Below, piece by piece: positions 42,931 to 51,228 of a stretch of 64,000 bases of DNA. The notes under the pieces are model-generated. The model was not told the DNA's origin. It saw nothing but the letters and a program-made list of their open reading frames with translations, and did no database searches. The stretch's first letter is position 1. Every line of letters begins with the position of its first letter. Position numbers and translations under genes: made by a program. Source of the DNA: Andreprevotia chitinilytica DSM 18519 (lineage in GTDB: Bacteria; Pseudomonadota; Gammaproteobacteria; Burkholderiales; Chitinibacteraceae); contig NZ_JONM01000004.1 of NCBI RefSeq assembly GCF_000711875.1, positions 124,001-188,000 of the forward strand, read 5' to 3'.

Positions 42931-43008
42931 CCGGCGATTCTAGCATGCGCATTTCCGTGGCTTACGGCCGCTGGGCAGCGGTGGGCATCCAACAGATATA
43001 GCGCTTGC

Positions 43009-43026
43009 GTTAGAGTGCACTCTAAC
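43009..43026 (+). promoter_or_regulatory. MerR-type operator/promoter dyad
   Basis: GTTAGAGTGCACTCTAAC is a perfect 18-bp palindrome 18 bases upstream of the MerR start, with a TTGCGT -35-like element partly overlapping its left end. Dyads of this form, placed between -35 and -10, are the usual target of AdhR-like MerR regulators, so autoregulation is likely. Confidence 0.75.
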
Positions 43027-43044
43027 TTTTACGCTGGGTGCCAC

Positions 43045-43509
43045 ATGATGCTTTCCATACGCGAAGTCGCCGCCCTCACCGGCCTGACGCCCCACACCCT
43101 GCGCTATTACGAGTCGATCGGCCTGATCGACCCGATTCTGCGCCGCAGCGGCCAACGCCAGTATCGGGATGCCGATCTGCGCTGGCTGGAGTTCCTGCTG
43201 CGGCTCAAGGCCACCGGCATGGGGATTGTCGACATGCAGCGCTATGCGATGTGGCGGCGCGAGGGTGCAACGGCCGAAAGTCTTGCCAACCGGCAGGCGC
43301 TGATGGAAACCCACGCGGATGCGGTCGAGGCGGAAATTGCGCAATTGCAGCAGCATTTGGCGTTGCTGCGCGACAAGATCGCCTATTACCGCGAGCAGTC
43401 TGCTGCGCTGGAAGCATCGTGTTCCCTTCAACCTGCGGTTTCAGGAGCACACGATGTCGAACACGAGCAACAGCACAACCTATCAATCCGGCCTGGCTCG
43501 GCTGCGTGA
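43045..43509 (+). CDS. MerR-family transcriptional regulator (AdhR-like)
   Basis: 154 residues. The winged helix reads LSIREVAALTGLTPHTLRYY, then ESIGLIDPI and RQYRDADLRWLEFLLRLKAT, followed by the dimerisation coiled coil (MQRYAMWRREG to AALEASC). Lack of paired C-terminal metal cysteines and the GMGIVDM segment put it with the AdhR/YyaN group that responds to electrophiles or alcohol/aldehyde stress. The last 56 bases overlap the start of the next gene. A perfect dyad lies upstream. Confidence 0.85.
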   Translation: MMLSIREVAALTGLTPHTLRYYESIGLIDPILRRSGQRQYRDADLRWLEFLLRLKATGMGIVDMQRYAMWRREGATAESLANRQALMETHADAVEAEIAQLQQHLALLRDKIAYYREQSAALEASCSLQPAVSGAHDVEHEQQHNLSIRPGSAA

Positions 43510-44239
43510 AGTGGATGCCGAGGCGGGCGATAAAGTCATCGCCAGCCTGGCCGGCATCGCCCCCGATCTGGGGCGCTACATCATCGAGTTCGGCTTTGGC
43601 GAAATCTACCGCCGGCCGGGGCTGTCGGTAAGCCAACGCGAACTCGCCACCGTGGCGATGCTGGCGGCGCTGGGCACCGCCACGCCCCAGCTCAAAGTGC
43701 ACCTGACTGCCGCGCTGAACGTCGGGCTGACGCAGGAGGAGCTGATCGAGGTGCTGATCCAGACCGCCCTTTACGCCGGCTTCCCCGCCGCACTCAACGC
43801 CATATTTGCCGCTCGTGAAGTGTTCGATAGCTACCAGCCGCCCGCGCCGCCCCTGGCCCCGGTCCCGGTGGCTCGTGCCTTTGTCGCCAGCATGCAGGCT
43901 GGTACTCCGGCATTCGATTTACTGGCAGACGAGGTGATCTGGCAGGTGCCCGGCGATGCCGCGCAAGTGCCGTGGGCTGGCGCACGACACGGGCGGGACG
44001 GCGTTGCGAGCTTCTTTGCGCAAATCGCCGCCGCTGGCGAAGCGTTGCATTTCTCGCCGCAGCGTTGGTACGAGGGCGAAGATGAAGCACTGCTGCGCGG
44101 GCGCATCGGCTATCGCTATCGCAATGGTCACGTTTATGAAGGCGACTTCGTGATGCGCTTCGTTGTCGTAGATGGATTAATCAGGCAGTACAAGATCTTT
44201 GACGACAGCCACGGTATTGCACAGGCATTGCAGGCGTAA
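43454..44239 (+). CDS. Carboxymuconolactone decarboxylase-like / SnoaL-like fusion
   Basis: 261 residues. Residues 10-125 are a CMD-like domain (SGLARLREVDAEAGDKVIAS, ELATVAMLAALGTATPQLKV, HLTAALNVGLTQEELIEVLI). The AhpD-type CxxC is absent, so it is not a peroxidase-type CMD. Residues 135-260 look like a SnoaL/NTF2-like domain (DLLADEVIWQVPGD, GRDGVASFFAQIAAAGE, QYKIFDDSHG). The fusion puts a decarboxylase-like and an isomerase/hydrolase-like fold in one chain. AGGAG sits seven bases before the ATG within the MerR gene, so the pair is one operon. Substrate unknown. Confidence 0.8.
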   Translation: MSNTSNSTTYQSGLARLREVDAEAGDKVIASLAGIAPDLGRYIIEFGFGEIYRRPGLSVSQRELATVAMLAALGTATPQLKVHLTAALNVGLTQEELIEVLIQTALYAGFPAALNAIFAAREVFDSYQPPAPPLAPVPVARAFVASMQAGTPAFDLLADEVIWQVPGDAAQVPWAGARHGRDGVASFFAQIAAAGEALHFSPQRWYEGEDEALLRGRIGYRYRNGHVYEGDFVMRFVVVDGLIRQYKIFDDSHGIAQALQA

Positions 44240-44268
44240 ACCGTATCGCCCAAGCCGTATCGCCCAAG

Positions 44269-44300
44269 AAAAAGGGCCACCTCAAACGGGCGGCCTTTTT
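44269..44300. terminator. Bidirectional terminator between the CMD fusion and GlsB genes
   Basis: AAAAAGGGCC at the left pairs with GGCCTTTTT at the right across a C/G-rich loop; there are T-runs on both strands. It serves both convergent genes. Confidence 0.75.
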
Positions 44301-44313
44301 CGTTGCGGCCCAT

Positions 44314-44559
44314 TCAAGCCCGCTTGATCGCCCGGATGATGGCGAGCAGGATCACCGCCCCCACAGTGGCGACCAGCACGCTACCAATGAAACCGCCGCT
44401 GGCATGCAACCCGAAATGGCTGAACACAAAACCGCCGACCATCGCCCCGACGATACCGACGCCAATATCGCCAAGCACCCCAAAACCACCACTGCCCATG
44501 ATCTTGCCCGCCAGCCAACCGGCGACGAGGCCGACCAGAATGAAACCGATGAATGCCAT
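44314..44559 (-). CDS. GlsB/YeaQ/YmgE family stress-response membrane protein
   Basis: 81 residues with three hydrophobic segments: the Gly-rich FILVGLVAGWLAGKIMGSGG, a middle helix DIGVGIVGAMVGGFVF and a C-terminal FIGSVLVATVGAVILLAIIR. This is the transglycosylase-associated/GlsB pattern of small inner-membrane proteins induced by stress. GGGAG precedes the ATG. Exact role unknown. Confidence 0.93.
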   Translation of the reverse strand: MAFIGFILVGLVAGWLAGKIMGSGGFGVLGDIGVGIVGAMVGGFVFSHFGLHASGGFIGSVLVATVGAVILLAIIRAIKRA

Positions 44560-44695
44560 TGTTTTCTACTCCCTTTAAATAACAGCCCGTTGCCAAGTCA
44601 CTGAGCTGATTGAATTTTCCGTTGGTCTACTTGCGGTTTCCCCGTCTGTAGCGCGGCGTATGATGAATCAATGACGTGCAAGCGGAGGCATCGCC

Positions 44696-45019
44696 ATGGA
44701 CAGCATCAGCAACGTAACAACGAGTCTTCTGCAAAGCGTGCAGCCGCAGGCCAATGTACAGAACACGCCTAAACCAGCACCCGAAACGACCAAACCGACC
44801 ACCGAGAAAGTCACGATTTCGAACCAGGCGCAGCAGCTTGCGCTCAACGCCAACCCGACCGCCACCACGCCAACCGGAAACGTCGGCGCGACAACCGGGC
44901 TCAAGACCACCCAGACCGTGCAAGGCCATGCGGCCACGGCAGCTGTCGCAACCTATGCGCAGCAGCAACCGGTGGAAAAACCCAAACCCGCAACCGGCGG
45001 CGTCAATCTGAAAGTCTGA
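44696..45019 (+). CDS. Small Thr/Pro/Gln-rich disordered protein
   Basis: 107 residues, family not recognised. It starts MDSISNVTTSLLQSVQPQAN and contains a short KVTISNQAQQLAL, a motif type also seen in flagellar-associated small proteins. The rest is a low-complexity Thr/Ala/Pro/Gln sequence. There is no signal or membrane segment, so it may be cytoplasmic or exported by a non-Sec route. GGAGG lies about eight bases upstream and a terminator follows, so it is probably real. Confidence 0.6.
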   Translation: MDSISNVTTSLLQSVQPQANVQNTPKPAPETTKPTTEKVTISNQAQQLALNANPTATTPTGNVGATTGLKTTQTVQGHAATAAVATYAQQQPVEKPKPATGGVNLKV

Positions 45020-45046
45020 TCTGCTTCAAGCCATATTCAGCATACG

Positions 45047-45073
45047 GGCCGCTTTAAAGCGGCCTGTTTCTTT
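45047..45073 (+). terminator. Terminator of the small Thr/Pro-rich gene
   Basis: GGCCGCTTTAAAGCGGCC is a perfect 18-bp palindrome, followed by TGTTTCTTTG. It starts 27 bases after the stop. Confidence 0.75.
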
Positions 45074-45099
45074 GCTGCCCTTCACCGTTGGCACACGGT

Positions 45100-45135
45100 G
45101 TCGGGTGGGTAGCCCTTTAGGGCTACCCACCCGAC
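45100..45135. repeat. Long perfect hairpin between convergent genes
   Basis: GTCGGGTGGGTAGCCCT at 45100 and its exact complement at 45119 leave only TT as loop, a 17-bp perfect stem. No T-run follows on the minus strand where hslU would need it, so it looks more like a dispersed palindrome than a terminator. Confidence 0.65.
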
Positions 45136-45144
45136 AAAAACTCA

Positions 45145-46470
45145 TCAGAGCACGTAACGCGCCAAATCCTCGTTACCCGCCAGATCGCCCAGTTTGGCAT
45201 CCACCGCCGCGCCATCCAGCGCGACCTTGCCGGATTTGGCATCGAATGAGAGGTCTTCCAGCAGCTTCTCCATCACCGTGTACAAGCGGCGTGCGCCGAT
45301 GTTCTCGGTGGCTTCGTTCACCTGGAAGGCAATTTCCGCCAGCCGCTTGATGCCGGATTCGGCAAACTCCAGCTCAACATCTTCCGTCGCCAGCAGCGCC
45401 TGATACTGCCGCGTGAGGCAGGCATCGGTGCCGGTGAGAATCTGCGCGAAGTCCTCTACCGAGAGCGACGACAATTCAACGCGGATCGGAAAGCGGCCCT
45501 GCAATTCGGGGATCAGGTCAGACGGCCGAGTGAGCTGGAACGCACCACTGGCGATGAACAGGATGTGGTCGGTCTTGATCATGCCGTACTTGGTGGTGAC
45601 GGTCGTGCCTTCCACCAGTGGCAGCAGGTCGCGCTGCACGCCTTGACGGCTGACTTCGCCACCGTTGCCCTCGGAGCGGCTGGTGACCTTGTCGATCTCG
45701 TCGATGAAGACGATGCCATTCTGCTCGACCGCTTTCAGCGCTTCGGCTTTCAGCTCGTCGTCGTTCACCAACTTGGCGGCTTCTTCATCGGTGATCAGCT
45801 TGAGCGCCTCGGGCACTTTCAGCTTCTGCGGTTTTTTCTTGTCGGCAAATGCACCCTTGAACAAGCCTTGCAACTGGCTGGAGAGGTCTTCCATGCCCGG
45901 CGGGCTGAAGATTTCCATGGTTGGCGCAGCGGCGGCGACTTCGATCTCGATTTCCTTGTCGTCGAACTTGCCCTCGCGCAGCATCTTGCGGAATTTCTGC
46001 CGCGTTTCCTTGCCCGGCTCACTGTCGTCGGCCGAGGCGTAGGGGCTCTTGGGCGGCGGGGGCAACAACACATCGAGGATGCGTTCCTCGGCGGCGTCTT
46101 CGGCACGGATGCGGTTGCGCTTGATCGCCAGATCGCGGGCGCTCTTGATGGCGATCTCAGCCAGATCACGAATGATGCTGTCCACGTCCTTGCCCACGTA
46201 GCCCACCTCGGTGAACTTGGTGGCTTCCACCTTGATAAACGGCGCATCGGCCAGCTTGGCCAGACGGCGGGCGATTTCAGTCTTGCCGACGCCGGTCGGG
46301 CCGATCATCAGAATGTTCTTAGGCGTAATCTCTTGCCGCAGCGGCTCGGCCACTTGCTGACGACGCCAGCGGTTGCGCAGCGCAATCGCGACCGCCTTCT
46401 TGGCCGGCCCTTGGCCGACGATGTGCTTGTCGAGTTCATGAACGATTTCGTGCGGGGTCATGGTGGTCAT
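45145..46470 (-). CDS. hslU: HslU ATPase of the HslVU protease
   Basis: 441 residues (usual 443). It opens [20 protein letters not shown]. Walker A is [17 protein letters not shown], Walker B is [15 protein letters not shown], and the pore loop [14 protein letters not shown] carries the GYVG motif. The I-domain insert is present, and the C-terminal LARYVL is the tail that docks into HslV. It unfolds substrates for HslV. The ATG at 46470 has GGAA five bases upstream. No hslV lies on either side, although hslVU is normally an operon. Confidence 0.97.
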   Translation of the reverse strand: MTTMTPHEIVHELDKHIVGQGPAKKAVAIALRNRWRRQQVAEPLRQEITPKNILMIGPTGVGKTEIARRLAKLADAPFIKVEATKFTEVGYVGKDVDSIIRDLAEIAIKSARDLAIKRNRIRAEDAAEERILDVLLPPPPKSPYASADDSEPGKETRQKFRKMLREGKFDDKEIEIEVAAAAPTMEIFSPPGMEDLSSQLQGLFKGAFADKKKPQKLKVPEALKLITDEEAAKLVNDDELKAEALKAVEQNGIVFIDEIDKVTSRSEGNGGEVSRQGVQRDLLPLVEGTTVTTKYGMIKTDHILFIASGAFQLTRPSDLIPELQGRFPIRVELSSLSVEDFAQILTGTDACLTRQYQALLATEDVELEFAESGIKRLAEIAFQVNEATENIGARRLYTVMEKLLEDLSFDAKSGKVALDGAAVDAKLGDLAGNEDLARYVL

Positions 46471-46686
46471 TGCGATTCCAAGCGTTACGCGTAGAGGGCG
46501 AAGATGATGGCGGCCGGTCGGATTTAAAGCGGCGACGATCGGCAGAATATTCAATTCATCGATCAATTCCGGCCGGTAAGCTCGTTCCGCCTGCGCAATG
46601 GAGTCGCGGGGCGGACAAGCGTCATGCAAACGCGAACATCTGGGGCCTATACTGGTATTCCTCGTAAGCAGATCGGAATACCGACG

Positions 46687-48267
46687 ATGTCACAGGACGA
46701 TGACTGGCTGATCGACGATAGCCATGAAGCCCCCGCCGAGGAGGCAGATAGTTTCTGGAATGTCCTGATCGTTGACGATGAACCAGACATCCATCGCGTC
46801 ACGCAGCTGGCGCTGACTGGTATTAACTTCCTCGGTCGACGGCTTAAATTGCATTCGTGTTATTCAGGCGCAGATGCGCTTGCCTATCTGTCGCAGCAGA
46901 ACGATATCGCGCTGATCCTGCTCGATGTGGTGATGGAAACCGAGGATGCCGGCCTGAAAACCGCGCGGGCGATCCGCGAGGAACTCGGCAATCGGCAAGT
47001 CCGCATCATCCTGCGTACCGGCCAGCCGGGCGTCGCGCCAGAACGCGAGGTCATCGAAAGCTACGATATCAACGATTACAAGGCCAAGACCGAGCTGACG
47101 CGCGACAAGCTCTACACCGCCGTGCTCGGCACCTTGCGCTCGTATCACGACATCATGCTGATCGATCAGCAACGCCAGATGCTCGATGCCAACCGGCGTG
47201 GCTTGCTGAAGGTGATCGAGGCATCGCGGGTGATCTTCCAGAAGCCGTCGATCGAGCAACTGGCGCAAGGTGTGCTCGAACAGCTGCAATCCTTGTTGTT
47301 CTTTGAGCAGGATGCGCTGTATGTGGTGGTTCACGGCAGCGTTGCGGCGCTCTCCGAGGATGAGCAGCAGGTCAAGGTGCTCTACGCAACCGGTGGCTAC
47401 ACCAACTTGCGCGGCAAGACGCTACCCGCCGCCGAACTGGCACGTTTCCGACCAACCATCGATCAAGCAGTCTCCGGCCAGCAGAGCATTTACGCTGATG
47501 ACCACTTCATCGGTTTTTTCCGCACGCCGCACGGCCCAGTGAACCTGTTCATCATCGAGGGGCCGGTTTCCTTGTCGCATGGCGACCGGGACTTGATCGA
47601 CATGTTCTGCCGCAATGTCAGCATCGCATACGAGAATCTGATGATGGCGCGCGAAATCGAGCACGCCCAGCGCAGCATCATTTATCAGCTGTCCGAGGTG
47701 GTGGAATACCGCTCCAAGGACACCGGCAACCATATCCGGCGGATGTCTGAATACGCGTATCTGCTTGCGTGTGAGCTTGGCATTCCGGATGAGGAAGCTA
47801 AGGAAATTCGCACTGCGGCGCCGCTGCACGATATCGGCAAAGTCGGCATTCCAGACCGTGTCCTGCTCAAACCGGGGCCGCTGGATACCGAAGAACGCAA
47901 GGTCATGGATCAGCACGCCAGCATCGGTTACGACATGCTGAAGGAAGCACGGCCACGCATCTTGCAGATGGCGGCAACCATCGCCCATCAGCACCACGAG
48001 AAATGGGATGGCAGCGGTTATCCGCAAGGCTTGTCGGGCGATGCCATCCACATCGCCGGCCGCATTACCGCGCTCTGCGATGTGTACGACGCCCTGTCGC
48101 AGGCGCGTTGTTACAAGGAAGAGTGGCCGCGTGAAGCCGTCCTCGACGCGATCCGCGCCGGCAGCGGCAAGCATTTTGATCCGAGCGTCGTCGATGCATT
48201 CTTCCGCATCCTGCCGGAAATCGAAGCGCTGAGATTGCTCTACCGCGACGACGCACCGCACTCCTGA
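46687..48267 (+). CDS. Response regulator with DUF3369 and HD-GYP phosphodiesterase
   Basis: 526 residues. Receiver domain 24-145 with acidic DDEPD and phosphoacceptor Asp80 in [14 protein letters not shown]3369 sensor domain follows (about 175-330, [20 protein letters not shown]). The HD-GYP domain (about 340-520) has [32 protein letters not shown] and DVYDAL, all metal and GYP residues intact. It should hydrolyse cyclic-di-GMP under control of phosphorylation. No histidine kinase is adjacent. Starts at 46687; an ATG at 46624 is in frame but adds an unlikely leader. Confidence 0.92.
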   Translation: MSQDDDWLIDDSHEAPAEEADSFWNVLIVDDEPDIHRVTQLALTGINFLGRRLKLHSCYSGADALAYLSQQNDIALILLDVVMETEDAGLKTARAIREELGNRQVRIILRTGQPGVAPEREVIESYDINDYKAKTELTRDKLYTAVLGTLRSYHDIMLIDQQRQMLDANRRGLLKVIEASRVIFQKPSIEQLAQGVLEQLQSLLFFEQDALYVVVHGSVAALSEDEQQVKVLYATGGYTNLRGKTLPAAELARFRPTIDQAVSGQQSIYADDHFIGFFRTPHGPVNLFIIEGPVSLSHGDRDLIDMFCRNVSIAYENLMMAREIEHAQRSIIYQLSEVVEYRSKDTGNHIRRMSEYAYLLACELGIPDEEAKEIRTAAPLHDIGKVGIPDRVLLKPGPLDTEERKVMDQHASIGYDMLKEARPRILQMAATIAHQHHEKWDGSGYPQGLSGDAIHIAGRITALCDVYDALSQARCYKEEWPREAVLDAIRAGSGKHFDPSVVDAFFRILPEIEALRLLYRDDAPHS

Positions 48268-48458
48268 ACGACGCATTGAGGGCTACGGACAACCCGGCAA
48301 CCTGACTCAGGGTTGTCCGCCCCATGCAAACCAAGACGTGGCTGGATTTGCGACCAATTCCCGCATGGCGCTACCAAGCTGGCGGCGCGGGCCGATCGGC
48401 GCTAAAGTCTGGGGTTCCCCCATCGATAAGCGCCTGTTTCGACAGTGATTCGTCATTG

Positions 48459-48489
48459 ATTGCCGCCCATTGCATCAATTGGCGGCAAT
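48459..48489 (+). promoter_or_regulatory. Inverted repeat in the ilvA leader
   Basis: ATTGCCGCC and its complement GGCGGCAAT are spaced by 13 bases, starting 75 bases before the ilvA ATG. It could be a leader hairpin or operator. No short leader peptide rich in branched-chain codons is evident, so classical attenuation is not supported. The rest of 48268-48533 shows nothing else clear. Confidence 0.35.
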
Positions 48490-48533
48490 TGGCAGCGAAT
48501 CCCTCGTAAAGACGGGCCCAAGGTCAAAGCCCA

Positions 48534-50051
48534 ATGCCACTCAACGACTATCTTGAACGCATCCTCTCCGCCCGCGTGTACGACGTGGCGGTGGAAACCC
48601 CGCTCGAACTCGCCCCCAATCTGTCCCGCCGTGTCGGCAACCAGATTTACCTCAAGCGCGAAGATATTCAGCCGGTGTTCAGCTTCAAGATTCGTGGCGC
48701 CTACAACAAGATGGTGAAGCTCTCCCGCGCCGAGCTGGATCGTGGCGTGGTCTGTGCCTCTGCCGGCAATCACGCACAAGGCGTGGCGTATTCAGCTGCC
48801 CACCTCAAATGCCGCGCCATCATCGTCATGCCCGCCACGGCACCGCAGATCAAAGTGGATGCGGTATCGCGGCTCGGTGCGGAAGTCGTGCTGATCGGCG
48901 AGTCCTACTCGGATTGCTACGCCCACGCGATCAAGCTGTGCGAAGAAAACGGCATGACCTTCGTCCACCCCTACGACGATCCGGAAGTGATCGCCGGCCA
49001 AGGCACGGTAGGCATGGAAATCCTGATGCAACACCCGGACCCGCTCGACGTGATCTTCGTTCCTGTGGGCGGCGGTGGCCTGATCGCCGGCGTGGCGGCG
49101 TATATCAAGCGCTTGCGGCCAGAGGTGAAAATCATCGGCGTGGAGCCGACCGATGCCAACGCCATGTATCTGAGTCTGAAGCTCGGCGAGCGCGTGAATC
49201 TGCCGCAAGTCGGCATCTTTGCCGATGGCGTGGCGGTGAAGCAGGTTGGCGAAGAAACCTTCCGCCTGGCGCAGCAGTTCGTCGATGACGTGATCCTGGT
49301 CGATACCGACGCCATGTGCGCCGCCATCAAGGATGTGTTTGAAGACACCCGTTCGATCCTGGAACCTGCTGGCGCGCTGGCCGTAGCGGGCGCCAAACTG
49401 TGGGCGGCACGGCAGAAAGTCGAAGGCCAGACGCTGGTCGCCATCACCTCCGGCGCAAACATGAACTTCGACCGGCTGCGTTACGTGGCTGAACAAGCCG
49501 AAATGGGTGAAGAGCGCGAGGCGATCATCGCCGTCACGATCCCGGAAAAACCCGGTGCGTTCCGTACCTTCTGCGGCCTGATCGGCGCACGCAATGTGAC
49601 CGAGTTCAACTATCGCTACGCGTCGGACGACATCGCGCATGTCTTTGTCGGCCTGTCGATCCAGAACCGCTCCGAAGTGGCTGATCTGATCGAGAAGCTC
49701 GCAAACGAAGGCATCATCGCGCTCGATCTGACCAACAATGAGCTCGCCAAGCTACACATCCGCCACCTGGTCGGCGGCCGTGCGCCACATGTGGACAACG
49801 AGCGCTTGATCCGCTTCGAATTCCCAGAGCGCCCCGGCGCGCTGCTCAACTTCCTCACCGGCATGAACGTGGGCTGGAATATCTCCCTGTTCCACTACCG
49901 CAACCACGGTGCCGATTACGGGCGCGTGCTGGTCGGCATCCAGGTGCCGGCGGAAGAAGATGCAGCGTTTGGCGACTTCCTGAAGAAGCTCGGCTACCCG
50001 TTCTGGCTGGAAAGCGGCAATCCGGCTTATCAGTTGTTCCTCGGCGCGTAG
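48534..50051 (+). CDS. ilvA: Biosynthetic threonine ammonia-lyase
   Basis: 505 residues. The PLP lysine is in FSFKIRGAYNKM, the phosphate loop is GGGGLIAGVAAYI, and SAGNHAQGVAYSAA completes the substrate site. Two C-terminal ACT-like regulatory domains start at about 330 (IIAVTIPEKPGAFRTFCGL) and 425 (IRFEFPERPGALLNFLTGM), which mark the isoleucine-regulated biosynthetic form. It makes 2-oxobutanoate from threonine, the first step of isoleucine synthesis. The gene is single, without ilvBC nearby. Confidence 0.97.
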   Translation: MPLNDYLERILSARVYDVAVETPLELAPNLSRRVGNQIYLKREDIQPVFSFKIRGAYNKMVKLSRAELDRGVVCASAGNHAQGVAYSAAHLKCRAIIVMPATAPQIKVDAVSRLGAEVVLIGESYSDCYAHAIKLCEENGMTFVHPYDDPEVIAGQGTVGMEILMQHPDPLDVIFVPVGGGGLIAGVAAYIKRLRPEVKIIGVEPTDANAMYLSLKLGERVNLPQVGIFADGVAVKQVGEETFRLAQQFVDDVILVDTDAMCAAIKDVFEDTRSILEPAGALAVAGAKLWAARQKVEGQTLVAITSGANMNFDRLRYVAEQAEMGEEREAIIAVTIPEKPGAFRTFCGLIGARNVTEFNYRYASDDIAHVFVGLSIQNRSEVADLIEKLANEGIIALDLTNNELAKLHIRHLVGGRAPHVDNERLIRFEFPERPGALLNFLTGMNVGWNISLFHYRNHGADYGRVLVGIQVPAEEDAAFGDFLKKLGYPFWLESGNPAYQLFLGA

Positions 50052-50057
50052 TTTTTT

Positions 50058-50128
50058 GTAGGAGCGGGCTTGCTCGCGATGGCTTCGTCGATTCGAGGCA
50101 AAGCGATCGCGAGCAAGCTCGCTCCTAC
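50058..50128. repeat. REP-like inverted pair, copy 5
   Basis: 71 bp. The left arm has one change (GGAGCGGGCTTGC instead of GGAGCGAGCTTGC); the right arm is identical to the other copies. It begins seven bases after the ilvA stop. Confidence 0.88.
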
Positions 50129-50140
50129 AATGTTTTCAAG

Positions 50141-50180
50141 GCAAACAAAAAGGGCATCTTTCGATGCCCTTTTTGTTTGC
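50141..50180. terminator. Bidirectional terminator between ilvA and rpoH
   Basis: GCAAACAAAAAGGGCATC and its exact complement form an 18-bp stem with a four-base TTTC loop, with A-runs and T-runs in the arms. It serves both convergent genes. Confidence 0.9.
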
Positions 50181-50194
50181 CCGGGGAGACCGGA

Positions 50195-51046
50195 TTACGC
50201 CGGTACCAGCGCCTGCTTCATCTTCTGCAGCGCCTTCACTTCGATCTGGCGAATCCGCTCGGCGGAAACGTTGTACTCGGCTGCCAGCTCGTGCAGCGTC
50301 AGCCCTTCGCCTTCATCCGCCAGCCAGCGTGTTTCCACAATGCGACGGCTACGGGCATCGAGGCTATCCAGCGCTACACCGATGCCTTCGGATTGCAAGC
50401 GATCATGGGCACGGCGTTCGATCGTGCGTACCGGCTCGTTGTCATGGTCAGCCAGCCAATCGATCGGCGCGAAGCCATCTTCATCGCCATCGTCGGCCAT
50501 CAGCGCGACATCCTGACCGGACATGCGCGTTTCCATTTCCAGCACTTCTTCCGGTTTCACGCCGAGATCATCGGCGATTTCCTTGGCTTGTGCGGTGGTC
50601 AACGCGGAGAAGCTGGTTTTCATCGAGCGCAGGTTGAAGAACAACTTGCGTTGCGCCTTGGTGGTGGCGACACGTACCAGCCGCCAATTGCGCAGAATGT
50701 ATTCGTGGATTTCAGCCTTGATCCAGTGCACGGCAAAGGAAAACAGGCGCACGCCGCGATCCGGCTCGAAACGCTTCACGGCCTTCATCAAGCCGATATT
50801 GCCTTCCTGAATCAGATCCGCATGCGGCAAGCCATAGCCGTTGTAGCCACGGGCAATCGACACGACGACGCGCAGATGCGACAGCACGAGCTGACGCGCC
50901 GCATCCAGGTCTTCCTCATCACGGAAGCGGGTAGCGAGGTCGGTTTCCTGCTCTTGCGTGAGCATCGGCACGGCATTGACGCGCTGGATATAGCTTTCAA
51001 TGCTGTCGCCGGCAGTGATAACCGGCAAAGCCAGACTGGTTCCCAT
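50195..51046 (-). CDS. rpoH: Heat-shock sigma factor sigma-32
   Basis: 283 residues. Region 2 holds HLRVVVSIARGYNGYGLPHA, the -10-recognition DLIQEGNIGLMKAVKRFEPD and RLFSFAVHWIKAEIHEYIL. The RpoH box region that distinguishes sigma-32 is QRKLFFNLRS. Region 4 is GLTLHELAAEYNVSAERIRQ. It directs transcription of chaperone and protease genes. AAAGGAG precedes the ATG. The promoter region contains a perfect CIRCE element, implying HrcA control. Confidence 0.97.
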   Translation of the reverse strand: MGTSLALPVITAGDSIESYIQRVNAVPMLTQEQETDLATRFRDEEDLDAARQLVLSHLRVVVSIARGYNGYGLPHADLIQEGNIGLMKAVKRFEPDRGVRLFSFAVHWIKAEIHEYILRNWRLVRVATTKAQRKLFFNLRSMKTSFSALTTAQAKEIADDLGVKPEEVLEMETRMSGQDVALMADDGDEDGFAPIDWLADHDNEPVRTIERRAHDRLQSEGIGVALDSLDARSRRIVETRWLADEGEGLTLHELAAEYNVSAERIRQIEVKALQKMKQALVPA

Positions 51047-51100
51047 CGATGACTCCTTTCAACGCTTGAGGCCGCCAAGATCATTGGCGGCCATCAGATA

Positions 51101-51127
51101 TTAGCACTCGCGAGGTTGGAGTGCTAA
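51101..51127 (-). promoter_or_regulatory. CIRCE element (HrcA operator) upstream of rpoH
   Basis: TTAGCACTC, nine bases, then GAGTGCTAA: a perfect match to the TTAGCACTC-N9-GAGTGCTAA consensus. It starts 54 bases upstream of the rpoH ATG and lies in the rpoH-ftsX interval, so it should control rpoH, transcribed leftward. HrcA bound here would repress rpoH until heat stress titrates it. Confidence 0.93.
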
Positions 51128-51228
51128 ACCATGTGTCAGTTCCATCGATTCAAGCAGAAACAGTGACACTGCGCATGGCAATTATTCCTATGTCCTGAAT
51201 AGTGCCGGGCTATGAGGCTAGCGCTGGG

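Noticed and set aside
42862-43044. Cobalamin riboswitch upstream of metH
   Set aside because: The gap is only about 180 bases, is shared with a divergent gene, and shows no conserved B12-box; the AT-rich palindrome explains the visible structure better.
45100-45135. Terminator for hslU
   Set aside because: The stem is perfect, but no T-run follows on the minus strand.
48792-49640. Minus-strand frame of about 280 codons inside ilvA
   Set aside because: Antisense to the PLP domain of IlvA; shadow composition.
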